DNA from: Choricystis sp. odSpoLacu1
Taxonomy: Eukaryota > Chlorophyta > Trebouxiophyceae
DNA: 64,000 nt
Direction: 5' to 3'
Assembly: GCA_958009055.1 (NCBI GenBank)
Contig: OY253661.1
Coordinates: 124,001-188,000 of the forward strand
Numbering within the stretch: the first letter of the stretch is position 1; the number at the start of each line of letters is the position of its first letter. The notes beneath the pieces are model-generated. The model did no database searches, was not told where the DNA came from, and saw only the letters and a program-made list of their open reading frames with translations. Positions 39,789 through 51,046 of this stretch are shown here, in pieces. Both the position numbers and the translations under genes were made by a program.

Positions 39789-42700
39789 TCAAAAACCAGG
39801 GAAGTCTTCCAGCCTCATCACCCCCTCCGCCAACCCCGCCACCTGCGTCAACAGGGCCAACCGGTTGGCGCGCACCGCGGTGTCGTCGCACATGACAAAC
39901 ACGCGCTCGAAAAACGCGTCGACAGGGGCGGCGAGTCCGGCTGCCGCCTCCACAAACGCTGCCACTGAAGGCGACGGCCCCAGCGTCGCCCGCACGTCCG
40001 CCAGGGCGGCCGCCAGGGCGCGCTCTTCATCGCAGTCGAAGAGGGAGGGGTCAACAGTCGCAGCCGCGCCGCCACCGCGCGCAATGCGTGCCGGCCGCGC
40101 CAACGCCGCCACCGCGGCCGGCAGCCTCGACTCCCCCCCCTTGGCCAGCTCGGCCGCCAGCTCGGCCGCCGTGGCCGCCGCGGCGCGCGGGTTGGCGCCG
40201 CGCGCGCCCAGGGACGCGCGCACCGCGTCGATCGGCAGGCCGCGGTCGACGAGCAGTTGTTCGAGCCGCCGCTCGATGAAGGCCACCGCATCGTTCACCA
40301 CGCCATCAGGCACGGGCACGGGCTGCAGGGCGGCAGCAGCAGCAGCAGCCGACGGCACATCAGCGTCAAAGCCGGCGGGGCCGAGCAGGGTTTCGAGGGC
40401 GCCCACCGCCGCGCGCCTCAGCCCAAACGGGTCGGCCGTCGCGGTCGGCGCCCCGCCCACCGCAAACAGGCCGACGACGGAGTCCAGCCTGTCCGCCACC
40501 GCGAGCAGAGCACCCGGTAAAGTGGCGGGCAGGGCGTCCCCCGCGGACCGAGGCAGGGCGGCCTCAAAGATCGCATCAGCAACTGATGGCTCGACGCCTG
40601 ATGCCAGCGCATAGTGCCTCCCCATGACTCCCGCCAACGCCGTCATCTCGCGCACGACGGATGTGGCTTGGTCGGCGCGGGCCAGGGACGCAGCCGCGGT
40701 GGCGGTGGGCAGGGCGGCGGTGGCGGCGGCGCCCGCGGTGGCTGCCAACGCGGGCAGCAGCGCCCCCGCGCGCGCTTGTTTGTCCAGCATGCTTCCCAGC
40801 TCCCGGTGGAACGCGGTCCCAGCCAGGTCGGGCACAAACGAGGCCAGGGGGCGCGTGGTGTCGGCTTCATAGAAAAACTTGGCGTCCTCGAAGCGGGCGC
40901 GCAGGACGGCTTCATTTCCCGCGACGACAGTGTGTGGGTCGCACGCGCCGTTGGCCACCGTCACGAACGCAGGCAGCAATCCACCCCCCCCCGCCTCCTC
41001 CACCGGGAAGTAGCGCTGGTGCTTGGCCATGACCATGACCAGCACGTCGCGCGGCAGGGCCAGGAAGGCGGGGTCGAAGGCGCCGGCGAGGGGGGTGGGG
41101 GCTTCCACGAGGCGGGCGACCTCGGCCACGAGCGCGTCGGTCGCGGGCCCTTCAGGAATCCGACCCCCCGCCCCCGCCGCCGCCGCCCCCGCCCCCGCCC
41201 GCACAGCCGCCTCCCGGTCGGGGGCGGACACAACCACGCCTTCAGCAGCCAGGACGTCGGCGTGGGTGGCCGCGCTGGCGACGGTGATGGCGGGGGCGGC
41301 CGCACCGTCGCGCAGGCCGCGCGTGTCCGCGCCGGCGCCCACCCCCAGCGCACTGAACGCCAGCGCCGCGCCCCCGTGCAGGGCCAGCAGCCAGCGCACG
41401 GGGCGCGAGAAGGCGGGGGCGTCGGCACCGGGCGCCCACCGCATCACGCGGCCGAAGGTGATCGAAGCGAGCAGCGACGGCAGCTCGCGTTCGAGGGCCA
41501 CCGCGGCCGGCCGCCCCTCCTCCCGCACGCTGGCCCACACGTAGTCCACACCCTTGGCGTCGGCTTCCAGGGTGACGGACGCGGGGTCGACCCCGTTCTT
41601 GGTGCAGAAGCCGGTGAGGGCGCGGGTGAGGGCGCCGTCGGGGCTGTAGGCCGCGGACGCGGGGGGGCCGCGCACGCGCGCGTCGACCGTCGTCGTCTCG
41701 TGCGCCAGGCCCTCCACCCTCACCACCAGCCGCCGTGGGGTGGAGGCCACGGTGATGGCGCCATGCGCCAGCCTCAGGCGGGCCAGCAGGGGGGGCAAGC
41801 GGTCGGCGAGCTGGGCGGCCGCGGTGTCGGCGTCTGACGGGGGCAACTCTTCGCACCCCACCTCCAGCACAAAGTCGGCAGCAGACGTGGGCAGCGCACG
41901 CTGGGTGGGTGTGGGCGGCGCAGGCGCAGCCGCACTGGCGCCGTCAGCCTCGCCTTTCAACAGGGGAAAGCCCAGCTCCTCGCGCCGCGCGATCCACAGC
42001 GTCGCCACCCTCCGCGCCAGCCCCCGCATGTCGCCAAACGCGGCCGCCCGGTCCGCCACCGACACCGCCCCCCGTGCATCCAGCACGTTGAACGCGTGCG
42101 ACATCTTGAGGATGCAGGCATAGGCGGGGATGGGCAGGCGTGCGGTTAAAAGGCGGTCGGCCTCCGCTTTGTGCAGGTCAAAGGCTGCCCTCTGGGACGG
42201 CACGTCGGCGCTGTCCAGGTTGAACACGGACCACTCGTACTCGGACTGGAGCAGCATCTCGCCATAGGTGACGGGGGGCCAGGTTGCGGCGGCGGCGGCG
42301 GCGGTGGTGTTGTCGCCACTCCCACTCCCAGTCGAGTACACGATGTCCGCAAAGTGGGTCACCCCCTGCAGCGCGGACACGATGCGTTCCAGGCCGTACG
42401 TGATCTCCACGGCGGGCGTGGTCAGGGGGGTGCCCCCCACCTGCTGAAAGTACGTGAACTGCGTCACCTCTTGACCGTCGAGCCACACCTCCCACCCCAA
42501 CCCCCACGCGCCCAGGGCGGGGTTCTCCCAGTTGTCCTCCACGAAGCGGACGTCATGGGCGGACACGTCGATGCCGAGGGCGGTCAGCGAGCTCAAGTAC
42601 AGCTCCTGTGCGTTTCCCGGGTCGGGCTTCAAAATGACTTGGTACTGGGTGTGCGCCTGCAGCCGGTTGGGGTTGGCCCCATACCTCGAATCATCAGGCC

Positions 42701-43188
42701 GCACAGACGGTTCCGCGTAGGCGACGCGCCAGGGTTCGGGGCCCAGCACGCGCAGGAACGTCGCGGGGTTCATCGTGCCCGCGCCGACCTCGGAGTTGTG
42801 CGGCAACCACAGCGCGCACCCCGTCCGCCCCCAGTACGCCGCCAGCCGCGCCACCGCATCCTGGAACGAGGGCGCGGCCGGGTTGGTGGGCGGGGTGGGC
42901 ACGCGGGTGGCGGGGGGGGGGGGGGGACGTGGTCGTCGGCGCGGGCGGCGCGGTGGCCGCGGTCGCGGGGGGGGGGCGGCCTGCGTTGTTGGGGAGGGGG
43001 CTGCTGGTTGGCCACATTCCGTCAGTCTCTACTCCCCATTTCCCTCCCCACACTCGCATTCCAGCCTCACCTCTTGGCCGCCGCCGCCGCCGGCCGGACC
43101 GGCCCCGCCGCAGACACCGCGCGGCGCGGCGGCGCGGTGCGCCGGCGCAGCGCGCGCGCGCGCGCGACAGCAGGCGCGCCAGCTGCAT
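39789..43188 (-). CDS. Glycyl-tRNA synthetase, bacterial alpha-beta fused type, organellar (EDD1-like)
   Basis: Two exons (43188-43071 and 42980-39789), about 1,100 residues. Exon 1 is an Arg-rich presequence (MQLARLLSRARARCAG). The alpha part carries FQDAVARLAAYWGRTGCAL, GAGTMNPATFLRVLGPEPW, RLQAHTQYQVILKPDPGNAQELY, VRFVEDNWENPALGAWGLGW and GLERIVSALQGV; the beta part begins near FVLEVGCEELPPSD and ends with DAFFERVFVMCDDTAVRANR. In bacteria these are separate subunits (GlyQ, GlyS); the single-chain version serves plastids and mitochondria in plants. Joining exon 1 to the main frame needs one base fewer in the 15-G run at about 42912-42926, another probable homopolymer error. No ATG exists in frame before residue 40 of the alpha part, which supports the upstream exon. 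Confidence 0.88.
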
Positions 43189-43437
43189 GTGGGCTGGTGT
43201 GTGTGTGTGGGGAGTGTGTGTGGTCACAGGCCCGTTTGGATGGGGGGAGGGGAGCCTCTCCCGCGGCGCTCCGGCACAACCAAACAACACCAGTCGAACA
43301 ACGAGTGAGGGCGTCGTGTCGTTTTTTTTTTTTCTCCTGGCTCAAAGGCGACCTCCCAATTTGTTCTTCGTCTCTTGCCCACACGCACCCTCTCCAGGCG
43401 TCGCGGCACGCACACACACCACTCGACACTTTGACTC
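43189..43437. promoter_or_regulatory. Divergent promoter region, GlyRS / ESV1-like
   Basis: 249 bases between divergent starts; a GT repeat (43196-43210) and a twelve-T run (about 43323-43334) are the only features seen. Confidence 0.4.
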
Positions 43438-45024
43438 ATGCGCATCACACCACGTCACGCCCGCGCGCCTCGCCGCGCGCTGCCCCCCCGCGCGCGCCGC
43501 CCGCCAGCCGCGCCCCGTGCCGCAGACACCACAGACGCGCCCCCCTCCCCACCCGCCACCACCGAGGGCGGCGGCGGCGTGTTTTTGTCTGATTTGTTCG
43601 CCTTTGAGACGGATGGCGGCGCCCCCGTGCCCCCGCCGCGCGCAGACGGCGTTGCTGTTGCCGCCCGCGCGACCGCAGCGCTGGCTGAAGCGCGAGCTGC
43701 GTTGGCGGACGCGCGGGCGCGGGCGCCCGTGAGCACTGGGAACGGCAAGCAGCAGCAGCAGCGGCCTGACTCATTTGAGTATGCGTCGGGGCGGCGCGCG
43801 ACGCGCGGTGGTGGGGGTGGGGGTGGGGATGGCGCTGCGGCCGCGTCTTCTGCGCCCCGCCCTTCGGTGCCCGGCTGGGCGGCGGCCGGCCCCACCGCGC
43901 CCGCGACAGAGGATGGAGGGGGCGATGGCGCACCGTCCCTGGAGCGCGCGGCCGCAGCCGCGCCTCCCTCCCGCCTGCCCTTCGCCGACGCCCCCACCGC
44001 GCCCACCACCCTCAACCTGCGGTCCCAGACCGCTGAAGATGCGGCCACCGCGGCCGCGACGACGGAGCTGCCGCCCCTGCAGTCTGCTGTAGAGGCTGCA
44101 TCAGCCGCTGTTGCTGCTGACTCTGCTGTCGCAGCCTCCGCCGCCGTCGCGGCCGCCGCTTCCACCGATGGCGCCGGCACCCTGCCCGATGGCACCACGT
44201 ATTCTCGTGAATCGGGGGAGGAGAGGGGGCCGGGAGGCCTGTGGCATCGGTGGACGCGGGTGGAGGGCGCGACTGCGGATGGGGGCGCCGCGTGGACGGA
44301 CACGTGGTGGGAGACCACAGACTGGGCTGGACGCAAAGAGCTAGGCGCCGAAAAGTCGGGCACCACCGCCGACGGCGCCGCCTGGCGGGAGGCGTGGCGG
44401 GAGGCGGTGGGGTACGAGGGGGGGGTGGCGACTGTGGTCAGGACGGCCCACAAGTGGGGGCGCGCGCCGACGGCCGGCCCCCACGCCGCCCGCCGCGAGT
44501 GGGAGGAAAAGTGGGATGAATCCTACTGGGCCGACGGGCGCGCCACCAAGTCCGCCGACAAGTGGGCGGTGGAGGGAGGGGACGACTGGCACGAGCGGTG
44601 GGGGGAGGACTATGATGGGAACGGCGGCTGCGTCAAGTGGACCGACAAGTGGGCGTCCCGCCCGACGGCGGGCGGGCCGCCAGGGGCCGTGGACAAGTGG
44701 GGGGACAAGTGGGAGGAAAGGTTTGGGGGGGGGGTGGGCACCAAACGCGGGGAGACGTGGTCAGAGGGCGGGGGCGGCGGCGTCTACCGCCGCTGGTGGG
44801 GCGAAGACCACAGCGGCGGCGGGTGGGTGCGCCGCCACGGCCACTCGACGGCGGGCGAGGCGTGGGACACGTCTGATCAGGGAGGCACATACTACAATCC
44901 AATCCCCCACTTCACCTACGACATGGCGCTGGCGCACTCGCCGGGGCTGACGGAGTTGCCGACGCTGCCGCGTGATGGGGAGGGAGGGGGTGGTGGCGAC
45001 GATGAGGGGGTGGCGGGGTTGTGA
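43438..45024 (+). CDS. ESV1/LESV-type starch-granule protein, Trp-rich
   Basis: Single exon, 528 residues. The first 30 residues (MRITPRHARAPRRALPPRAR) form a chloroplast-type transit peptide. A disordered middle part leads to a C-terminal half of Trp-rich repeats: GLWHRWTRVEG, WTDTWWETTDWAGRKELGAEKSG, EWEEKWDESYWADGRATKSADKW, DWHERWGEDYDGNGGCVKWTDKW, VDKWGDKWEERF and RRWWGEDH. This W-x-[DE]-x-W pattern with GxxxKSADKW units defines the ESV1/LESV family, whose long beta sheet binds glucan double helices and controls starch granule structure in plastids. Its presence argues for starch storage and a green-lineage host. ESV1 and LESV cannot be told apart by eye. Confidence 0.85.
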   Translation: MRITPRHARAPRRALPPRARRPPAAPRAADTTDAPPSPPATTEGGGGVFLSDLFAFETDGGAPVPPPRADGVAVAARATAALAEARAALADARARAPVSTGNGKQQQQRPDSFEYASGRRATRGGGGGGGDGAAAASSAPRPSVPGWAAAGPTAPATEDGGGDGAPSLERAAAAAPPSRLPFADAPTAPTTLNLRSQTAEDAATAAATTELPPLQSAVEAASAAVAADSAVAASAAVAAAASTDGAGTLPDGTTYSRESGEERGPGGLWHRWTRVEGATADGGAAWTDTWWETTDWAGRKELGAEKSGTTADGAAWREAWREAVGYEGGVATVVRTAHKWGRAPTAGPHAARREWEEKWDESYWADGRATKSADKWAVEGGDDWHERWGEDYDGNGGCVKWTDKWASRPTAGGPPGAVDKWGDKWEERFGGGVGTKRGETWSEGGGGGVYRRWWGEDHSGGGWVRRHGHSTAGEAWDTSDQGGTYYNPIPHFTYDMALAHSPGLTELPTLPRDGEGGGGGDDEGVAGL

Positions 45025-45277
45025 ACCAGAGTCGATCACATTCTTATCTTTGGGTGGCTTTAGTTTCATGCTTGCAAGAACCGGTTGATCTCGATTCCTT
45101 TTTTATGTCGTGTGGGGCGCTGAGCGGGCGCGGGCACAGAAAGGGACGAGAAAGAAGGAAGCACGACACGAGAACTAGCCACACCCCCAATTCGAAAAAA
45201 AAAACTCGCGCCCCCGCGCCCCCGTGCGTCCCCCCCCCCCCCTCACTCGCCGGGACGGCGTCACCCCCTCTCTCTTC

Positions 45278-47855
45278 ATGACCGAGAGTGGTGGCCCCAC
45301 CGCCGCCGCCCGCCGTGCGGCGGCCCGCGTGCTGGCCGGCGCAGCGGGCGTGCTGGTCCGCGCGGCGCGCGCGCTGGACGCGGGCAGCGGTGAGTGTGGA
45401 GAATTTCTGGGCAGTGTTTTGTGTGGGACAACTGCACAGGGGAGGGGGGATGAGTGTCGAGCGCGTGGGGCACAACACGCCGACCATTGAAAAACACACC
45501 GACCCTCTCCCCCCAGACGCCGCCGTCCCTCCACCCCACCCACCCTCCCTCCCCGCCGACACCGTCTACGCCGATGCAGCCGGCGCAGAGCTGCCGTGTG
45601 CTGCCGTCGTGGCCGCTGTGGAGGCCGCGTCACGCGGCACACTCTTGACCAACCCGCACTCTGACCCGAGCGGCGCGGTCGCAACCGCAGCAGCCCGGGC
45701 CCGCGCGTCCCTGCTGGCCCTGGTGGGGGCGCCTCCATCCGACTATGTCGCGATTCTGACGCCGGGCGCCACGGCCGCCCTGGCCTTGGTGGCGTCCTCA
45801 TTTCCGTGGGAGGGGGGAAAGTCACGCCTCACACTCACACGAGACAACCACACCAGCGTGCTGGGCCTGCGCGCCTCCGCTCTGGAGGCGGGTGCCAGCG
45901 TGGTGGTGGTGGACCCCGTGGTGGTGGACCCCGCGGCAGGCGGCGGGTGGCGGCTGGAAGCGGTCGCGCCGACGATGACGCGCGACGGCAATGCGTCGCC
46001 CTCGCCCACCCCCACCACTCCCTGCCTCCTGGCCTGGCCCCTGGAGTCCAACTGGAGTGGGGCGCGGTATGATGCCGACCTGGGCGGCGCGATCGCTGGC
46101 GCCAGTGGCGAGTGGTTCACGCTGCTGGACGCCGCGCGCGGCGCGGCCACCGCGCCGCCCGACCTCTCCCGCCTCTCCCACCCTCCCGACTTTGTCGTGC
46201 TGTCGGGCTACAAACTCACCGGCGCTCCCTCCGGTGTGGGCGCCCTCATCGCCAGCCGGCGCGGCGCGGCCGCCCTCGCGCGGCGGCGCCGCTTTTTCGG
46301 GGGCGGTGCGGTCGACGTCGCCTCTGCCACCGCCGATGTCGCCGCCCTGACCCCCGGCCCCGCAGGCCTGGAGGATGGGACGCCCCCCCTGTCCTCCATT
46401 GTCGCCCTGCCAGCCGCGCTGGACGCGCTGGCGGGTGGTGGCGGGAGTGCGCGCGCCGCGATCGCCGAGCGCGGCGCGGCCGCGCGCGCGGCCGCCGCGC
46501 GCGCAGCGGCGGGGCTGCTGGCGCTGCGCCACGCGGACGGCACGCCTGCTGTGGTGGTGTATGGCGGGTATGATGGAGCGGGCGAGGCAGCAGTGTCCCC
46601 GGGCGAGGACGAGCCACCCGCGTGGCGTCGGGGCACCCCTCCGCGCGGCTCTGTCGGCCAGGGCCCCACCCTCACCTTCACCATCCTCCGCCCGGGTGGC
46701 GCCGCCATCGGCTGGCGTGACGTCGGCCGAGCCGCCCTGCTGGCCCGCGTTCACCTGCGCACTGGCTCCCTGTGCAACCCGGGCGCGGCAGAGGCGGCCC
46801 TTGGCCGCACGCCGGCCGACGCCGCCGCGGCAGCCTCCGCGGGCGCGGCCTGCGGCGACGGTTCCGGCCTGGACGCCCGAGGCTGGCCCACGGGCGCGGT
46901 GCGCGCATCGTTCGGCGGGGGTGAAGCCGATGCAGCCGCGGACGCGGTGGTGGCGATGGTGCAGCGGTGGTTTGTGGATGTGGAGACGCCGCCGCTTCCG
47001 CCGCTGTCCTCCTCCCCCACCACCCCCGCCACCGTCGCCTCCCTGCACGTCTACCCCCTCAAATCAGCGGCAGGGTTCTCCCCTGCGTCCTGGCCCCTGC
47101 GCCGCGGTGGCGGCGGCCTCGCGTTCGACCGCGTGTGGGCAGCGGTCGACGACTCCGGCCGCCCCCTGACCGCGCGCGCGGCCCCCGCCCTGCGCTCCGT
47201 GACTGCCGTCGTGGACACAGAGACAGGCACGCTGACGCTGACGCCCCCTCCCGGCAGCCTGCTGGCGCCGTTGAAGGTGGGTGTGAAGCATGATGACGAC
47301 AACACGCGTGCTGCCTCTGCCTGGCTCACCACCGCGCTGGGGGTGCCCGCCCGCCTGGCGCGCGCGCCCCCCACCTCTCGTCACGGCCACGCCAACGAGG
47401 CTGACCTGCTGCTGGTGAGCGAGGCGTCGGTGGCGGCGCTGGGGGAGAGGTTGACAGCTCGCCGCGCCGCGGCAGGGGCCACCGGCGCGGCCGCCTTTCC
47501 ACTGGACGCGGCGTCGGTGGCCCGGTTCCGGCCTAATGTTGTGGTGGCGGGGCCAGGCCTGCCGCCCCACGCGGAGGATGGGTGGGCGGGCGTCTCGTTT
47601 GTGTCACGCACTGATGCTCACACCACCACCACCGCCACCGTCGCCGGCCCCTGCGCTCGCTGCCCCTCCGTCAACGCGGCCGCGTGCGGCACGCCTGGCG
47701 GCCCTGGAGCCCGCCAACCATTGCTGGAGTTGGCGTCGTACCGTCGTCGAGCGGGCGGCGGCGGCGGGGGAGGGGGCATCGATTTTGGGGTGCTGCTGAC
47801 GGTGGAGGGCGGGGGCGTGCTGAGGGTGGGGGATGCTGTCGTGCCTGTGGGCTAA
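45278..47855 (+). CDS. MOCOS: Molybdenum cofactor sulfurase (ABA3/MOCOS)
   Basis: Two exons (45278-45389 and 45517-47855, phase 1), 816 residues, the normal size. The N-terminal cysteine-desulfurase domain has VYADAAGAELP, LLTNPHSDPSGA, LTPGATAALALVASSFPW, RDNHTSVLGLR, the PLP lysine in VVLSGYKLTGAPSGVGALI and the persulfide Cys in HLRTGSLCNPGAAEAAL. The C-terminal MOSC domain begins at VASLHVYPLKSAAGFSPASWPL and includes FRPNVVVAGPGLPPHAEDGW and GPCARCPSVN. The enzyme moves sulfur from cysteine to the Mo cofactor of xanthine dehydrogenase and aldehyde oxidase. The usual DHAG(A/S)T motif reads DAAGAE here, a mild change. Long Ala-rich inserts are typical of this genome. Confidence 0.92.
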
Positions 47856-47935
47856 GTGAGTTGTTTGTTTTGTTTTTTTGGGGTGGCCAGTGTCTGGAAA
47901 AACACAAAACCATAGTTTCGTGTGTGGTCGTCTGA

Positions 47936-49477
47936 ATGTCGGGCGCTGCCGCCGCCCCCATCAAGCGCAGGCGACGCGGCAAGGCGCTCCCAGAGGAGAC
48001 ACAGAAAGCTGATCAGCACTATGAGGCTGCCGAAGCCGAACGGTGCGCGCGTGTGTGTGGGGAGAGGAACAATGCGAGGGGCTCGACGACACGTCTCTCC
48101 CTCACACCCGTCCCGCCGTGCACACACACACACGCACACAGCTACACCACCCAGAACGCTCAGATCCAGGTCGACCTCACCCTCTCCTGCGCCGCCTTGC
48201 TGGGCCTGGATGCGGTCCCTCCCCCCCCCGGCCGCCTCGTGGTCGATGCAGGGTGTGGGAGTGCGCTCTCATCCCGCGCGCTCGCGGCCCCGCCGCTGCG
48301 TTGTGGAGTCATCGGTTTCGACGTCGCGCGAGACATGCTGGCCTGTGCCACGTCCTCCTCCACCGCGGACGCGTGCGTGCTGGCCGACGCGGGCGCGTGC
48401 TGGCCGGTGCGGCGCGGCGCGGCCGACGCTGTCGTGTCGGTCTCTGTTGCGCAGTGGCTGCTGGTGGCCCCCCACCCCACCGCCGCTTTGGACGCCTTCT
48501 TTGACAGCCTGGTGTCTTGCTTGAAACCGGGTGCGGGCGCGGTGGCCCAAGTGTATGCGAGGTCCGATGGAGAGACGACCGCTCTTGCGTCCGCCGCGCG
48601 GCGCGCGGGCGCGGCCGCGACGCTGCTTGTCGACGTGCCCCACGCCGCGGGCGGCGCCCGCAAAACGTTTCTGGCCATGGTGGCGCCGCCTGGGTGCGAC
48701 GCTGATCGCGCAGCCTTTGCTGCTGCTGCCGCCGGGCCGGCGCACGATTGCCCCTGCGCGTGGCCTCGTGCCGACACCGCCTGCGCGCTGTGGTGGCGGT
48801 CGGCCGTCACCCCCGCCCTGGCGTCGACCGCCTCCCTGCCCACCACCGCCCACTCCCGCCTGCGCGACGAGCACGAGCGCAGCGCGCTGAGGCTGGCGCG
48901 CGTGGTGCGGCGCGCGCGTGGCGACGACGGCGGGGCGCGCGGCAGCGCGCGGCTGGAGGCCTGGCTCCCCGCCCCCACCGCCAACGCGTGCGGTGTGCCC
49001 GTGCTCATATCAGTGATGTGCGAGCCGGGTGGCGGCGTGGATGGTGCTCAGCTGGCGACGGCGCTGGGGTGCGACGGTGACGTGAAGGAGGGCGCGGCGC
49101 CGCGTGCTGCCCCGCCTGGACCCCCGGGCGGGCACGCCCCCACCATGGCGGTGCTGCCGACTGGCGACCCAGACATTGGCAAGCTGGTGGCTCCCGGCGT
49201 CGCCCGTTTCCTGGTGGCGACGCTGGAGGCGGGTGCGGGGGGAGACGCTGCTGGGGTGATTGCCGTTGCAGCAACCGCCGCGGTCGCCGTCGCGGCCGCT
49301 GCCCGCGTCGGTCTTTACCTGATCACTGCCGACGTCTTAGCCGACGGTCGCGTCACTGTGACAGCTGCCTGGCACGCCAGGAACGCGGTGGCGTCGGCGG
49401 CCGACGTGGCGGACGCCGCGGCGCGGGTGGGGGAAGCGATGCGCGAAGAGAGAGGGAAAATAATTGCGTTGAAATGA
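47936..49477 (+). CDS. BUD23: BUD23-type 18S rRNA (guanine-N7) methyltransferase with an added C-terminal region
   Basis: Two exons (47936-48042 and 48142-49477, phase 2), 480 residues. The join rebuilds HYEAAEAERYTTQNAQIQVDL, matching the YDxxEAxxYTxxxxxxxIQ start of BUD23/WBSCR22. SAM-binding motifs follow: RLVVDAGCGSALSSRAL, GVIGFDVARDMLACA, CVLADAG, and the family motif AVVSVSVAQWLL. BUD23 with TRM112 methylates 18S rRNA and helps export the small subunit. The methyltransferase fold ends near residue 235 (KTFLAMVAPPG). About 240 further residues follow in frame, with a Cys/Trp segment (HDCPCAWPRADTACALWW), an Arg-rich helix and an Ala/Val-rich globular-looking end. Typical BUD23 is about 280 residues, so this half is unexplained. 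Confidence 0.85.
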   Translation: MSGAAAAPIKRRRRGKALPEETQKADQHYEAAEAERCARVCGERNNARGSTTRLSLTPVPPCTHTHAHSYTTQNAQIQVDLTLSCAALLGLDAVPPPPGRLVVDAGCGSALSSRALAAPPLRCGVIGFDVARDMLACATSSSTADACVLADAGACWPVRRGAADAVVSVSVAQWLLVAPHPTAALDAFFDSLVSCLKPGAGAVAQVYARSDGETTALASAARRAGAAATLLVDVPHAAGGARKTFLAMVAPPGCDADRAAFAAAAAGPAHDCPCAWPRADTACALWWRSAVTPALASTASLPTTAHSRLRDEHERSALRLARVVRRARGDDGGARGSARLEAWLPAPTANACGVPVLISVMCEPGGGVDGAQLATALGCDGDVKEGAAPRAAPPGPPGGHAPTMAVLPTGDPDIGKLVAPGVARFLVATLEAGAGGDAAGVIAVAATAAVAVAAAARVGLYLITADVLADGRVTVTAAWHARNAVASAADVADAAARVGEAMREERGKIIALK

Positions 49478-49528
49478 CATAGAAACGACGAAACTGGGGC
49501 ACAATGACAGGACACACACAACACAATC

Positions 49529-50692
49529 TCACGCCTTCTCCGCCTTCTCCGCGTCCAGCTTGTCCCCCCGAATCATGGCCTCCACAAAAAACTCGCCCGC
49601 TTTGTAGCTCGACCGGACGAGGGGGCCGCTCGCCACGTATCGAAAGCCGACCACATCCTGCCCATAGTCGCGCCAGTGGTCGAATTTGGCTGGGGTGACG
49701 TATTCTTCAACAGTCAGGTGGCGGGGCGTGGGTTGGAGGTACTGACCAAACGTGACGATGTCGACCCCAGCCGCCTTCAAATCCTTCAATGTTGCCTCAA
49801 TCTCGGCGTCCGTCTCTCCCAGCCCCAGCATGATGGACGACTTGGTGTACACGCCCGTGGATTTGGCGGCGGCCAGGACGTCGAGGGATTGGCGGTACCC
49901 CGCGCGTGGATCGCGCACCCGTTTTTGCAGGCGTTCGACCGTTTCCACGTTGTGCGCAAACACGTCCAGGCCGGAGGAGGCCAGCATGCGCACCGCGGCC
50001 AAGTCGCCCTGGAAGTCAGGGGTCAGACATTCCACCAGCACTTTGGGGTTGCGTTGTTTGATGCCACGGACGGTGCGCGCAAAGTGGTCGGCCCCGCCGT
50101 CCGGCATGTCGTCCCGATCCACGGACGTCAGCACGACGTAGCCGACGCCCCAGTCCGCGACGGCGGCAGCAGTCGCCTCGGGTTCATTGGGGTCGGGGGG
50201 GGCGGGCGTGGAGGCGGTGTTGACGGCACAAAAGCGGCACCCGCGCGTGCACGTGTCGCCGAGGATCATCACCGTCGCCGTCCCCGTCTCCCCGTTCCAG
50301 CACTCCCCGATGTTGGGGCACTGCGCCTCCTCGCACACGGTGGCCAGGGACAGGGTGCGCATCTGGGTGGTCAGATAGGAGTAGCGGTCGCCCTGGGGCG
50401 CGCGCTGGCGCAGCCAGGGCGGCTTGGCGAGGGCGGGCGGGCGCGGCGGCGACGCGACGCGCGCGGCGGCGGTGCGGGCGGCCAGGGTGGGATCTTTTGC
50501 GACGGCCAGGCGGACGAGCTCGGCAAAGGCGTCTTCGCTGTCTTCGCCGTCGACGGGGGGGACGTCTAGGAGGGTGCCAGGGGGGGGCGGGTCGGCGGGC
50601 GCAGGCGCCGCGCGCGTGGGGTGAGGGTGGCGGCGGCGGGCGGGTACGGCCAGCGTGTTGGTGGCGCGATGGGTGTGCTGTGCGTGCCGCAT
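49529..50692 (-). CDS. LIP1: Lipoyl synthase, organellar
   Basis: Single exon, 387 residues. A presequence-like N terminus ([20 protein letters not shown]) precedes the enzyme. Auxiliary cluster motif [12 protein letters not shown] (C-x4-C-x5-C) and radical-SAM motif CTRGCRFC (C-x3-C-x2-C) are both intact; [55 protein letters not shown] and the C-terminal RSSY serine motif complete the set. The enzyme inserts two sulfurs into protein-bound octanoate to make lipoamide for pyruvate, 2-oxoglutarate and glycine decarboxylase complexes. Mitochondrial or plastid placement cannot be decided. Confidence 0.95.
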   Translation of the reverse strand: MRHAQHTHRATNTLAVPARRRHPHPTRAAPAPADPPPPGTLLDVPPVDGEDSEDAFAELVRLAVAKDPTLAARTAAARVASPPRPPALAKPPWLRQRAPQGDRYSYLTTQMRTLSLATVCEEAQCPNIGECWNGETGTATVMILGDTCTRGCRFCAVNTASTPAPPDPNEPEATAAAVADWGVGYVVLTSVDRDDMPDGGADHFARTVRGIKQRNPKVLVECLTPDFQGDLAAVRMLASSGLDVFAHNVETVERLQKRVRDPRAGYRQSLDVLAAAKSTGVYTKSSIMLGLGETDAEIEATLKDLKAAGVDIVTFGQYLQPTPRHLTVEEYVTPAKFDHWRDYGQDVVGFRYVASGPLVRSSYKAGEFFVEAMIRGDKLDAEKAEKA

Positions 50693-51046
50693 GTTGGCAG
50701 GGACCGCGTGTGAGGGGTGTGGACGGGGGGGGGGACAGGCAGCAAGCGAGGGAAAACCGACGCGGATGCGGCTAGCCGGCGCGCGTCTGAATCGACAGGC
50801 GGCGCGCGGCCGTCACCTCGCACGCGTGTGTGTGGCACAATTGGCCTCTCCGCGTTGTCGGGAGAGGAGAGTGCGAGCGCGGGGAGGGCAAGGCACAGCG
50901 CCCCCACGACACACGCTGAGAGCGAAACAAAAAAAGAGAGGGTCTTGAGTTGCCAACAGAGACCCTCACTTTTTGCTTCCATTCCGTGCGTGCGCCACGG
51001 GGCGGCACCCCCCCGCATCTTGTTTTCCAACCACCAGCACATCACC
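50693..51046. promoter_or_regulatory. Divergent promoter region, lipoyl synthase / SRPBCC gene
   Basis: 354 bases between divergent start codons. Contains a G homopolymer (about 50730) and short GAGA tracts; no clear motif. Confidence 0.4.
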
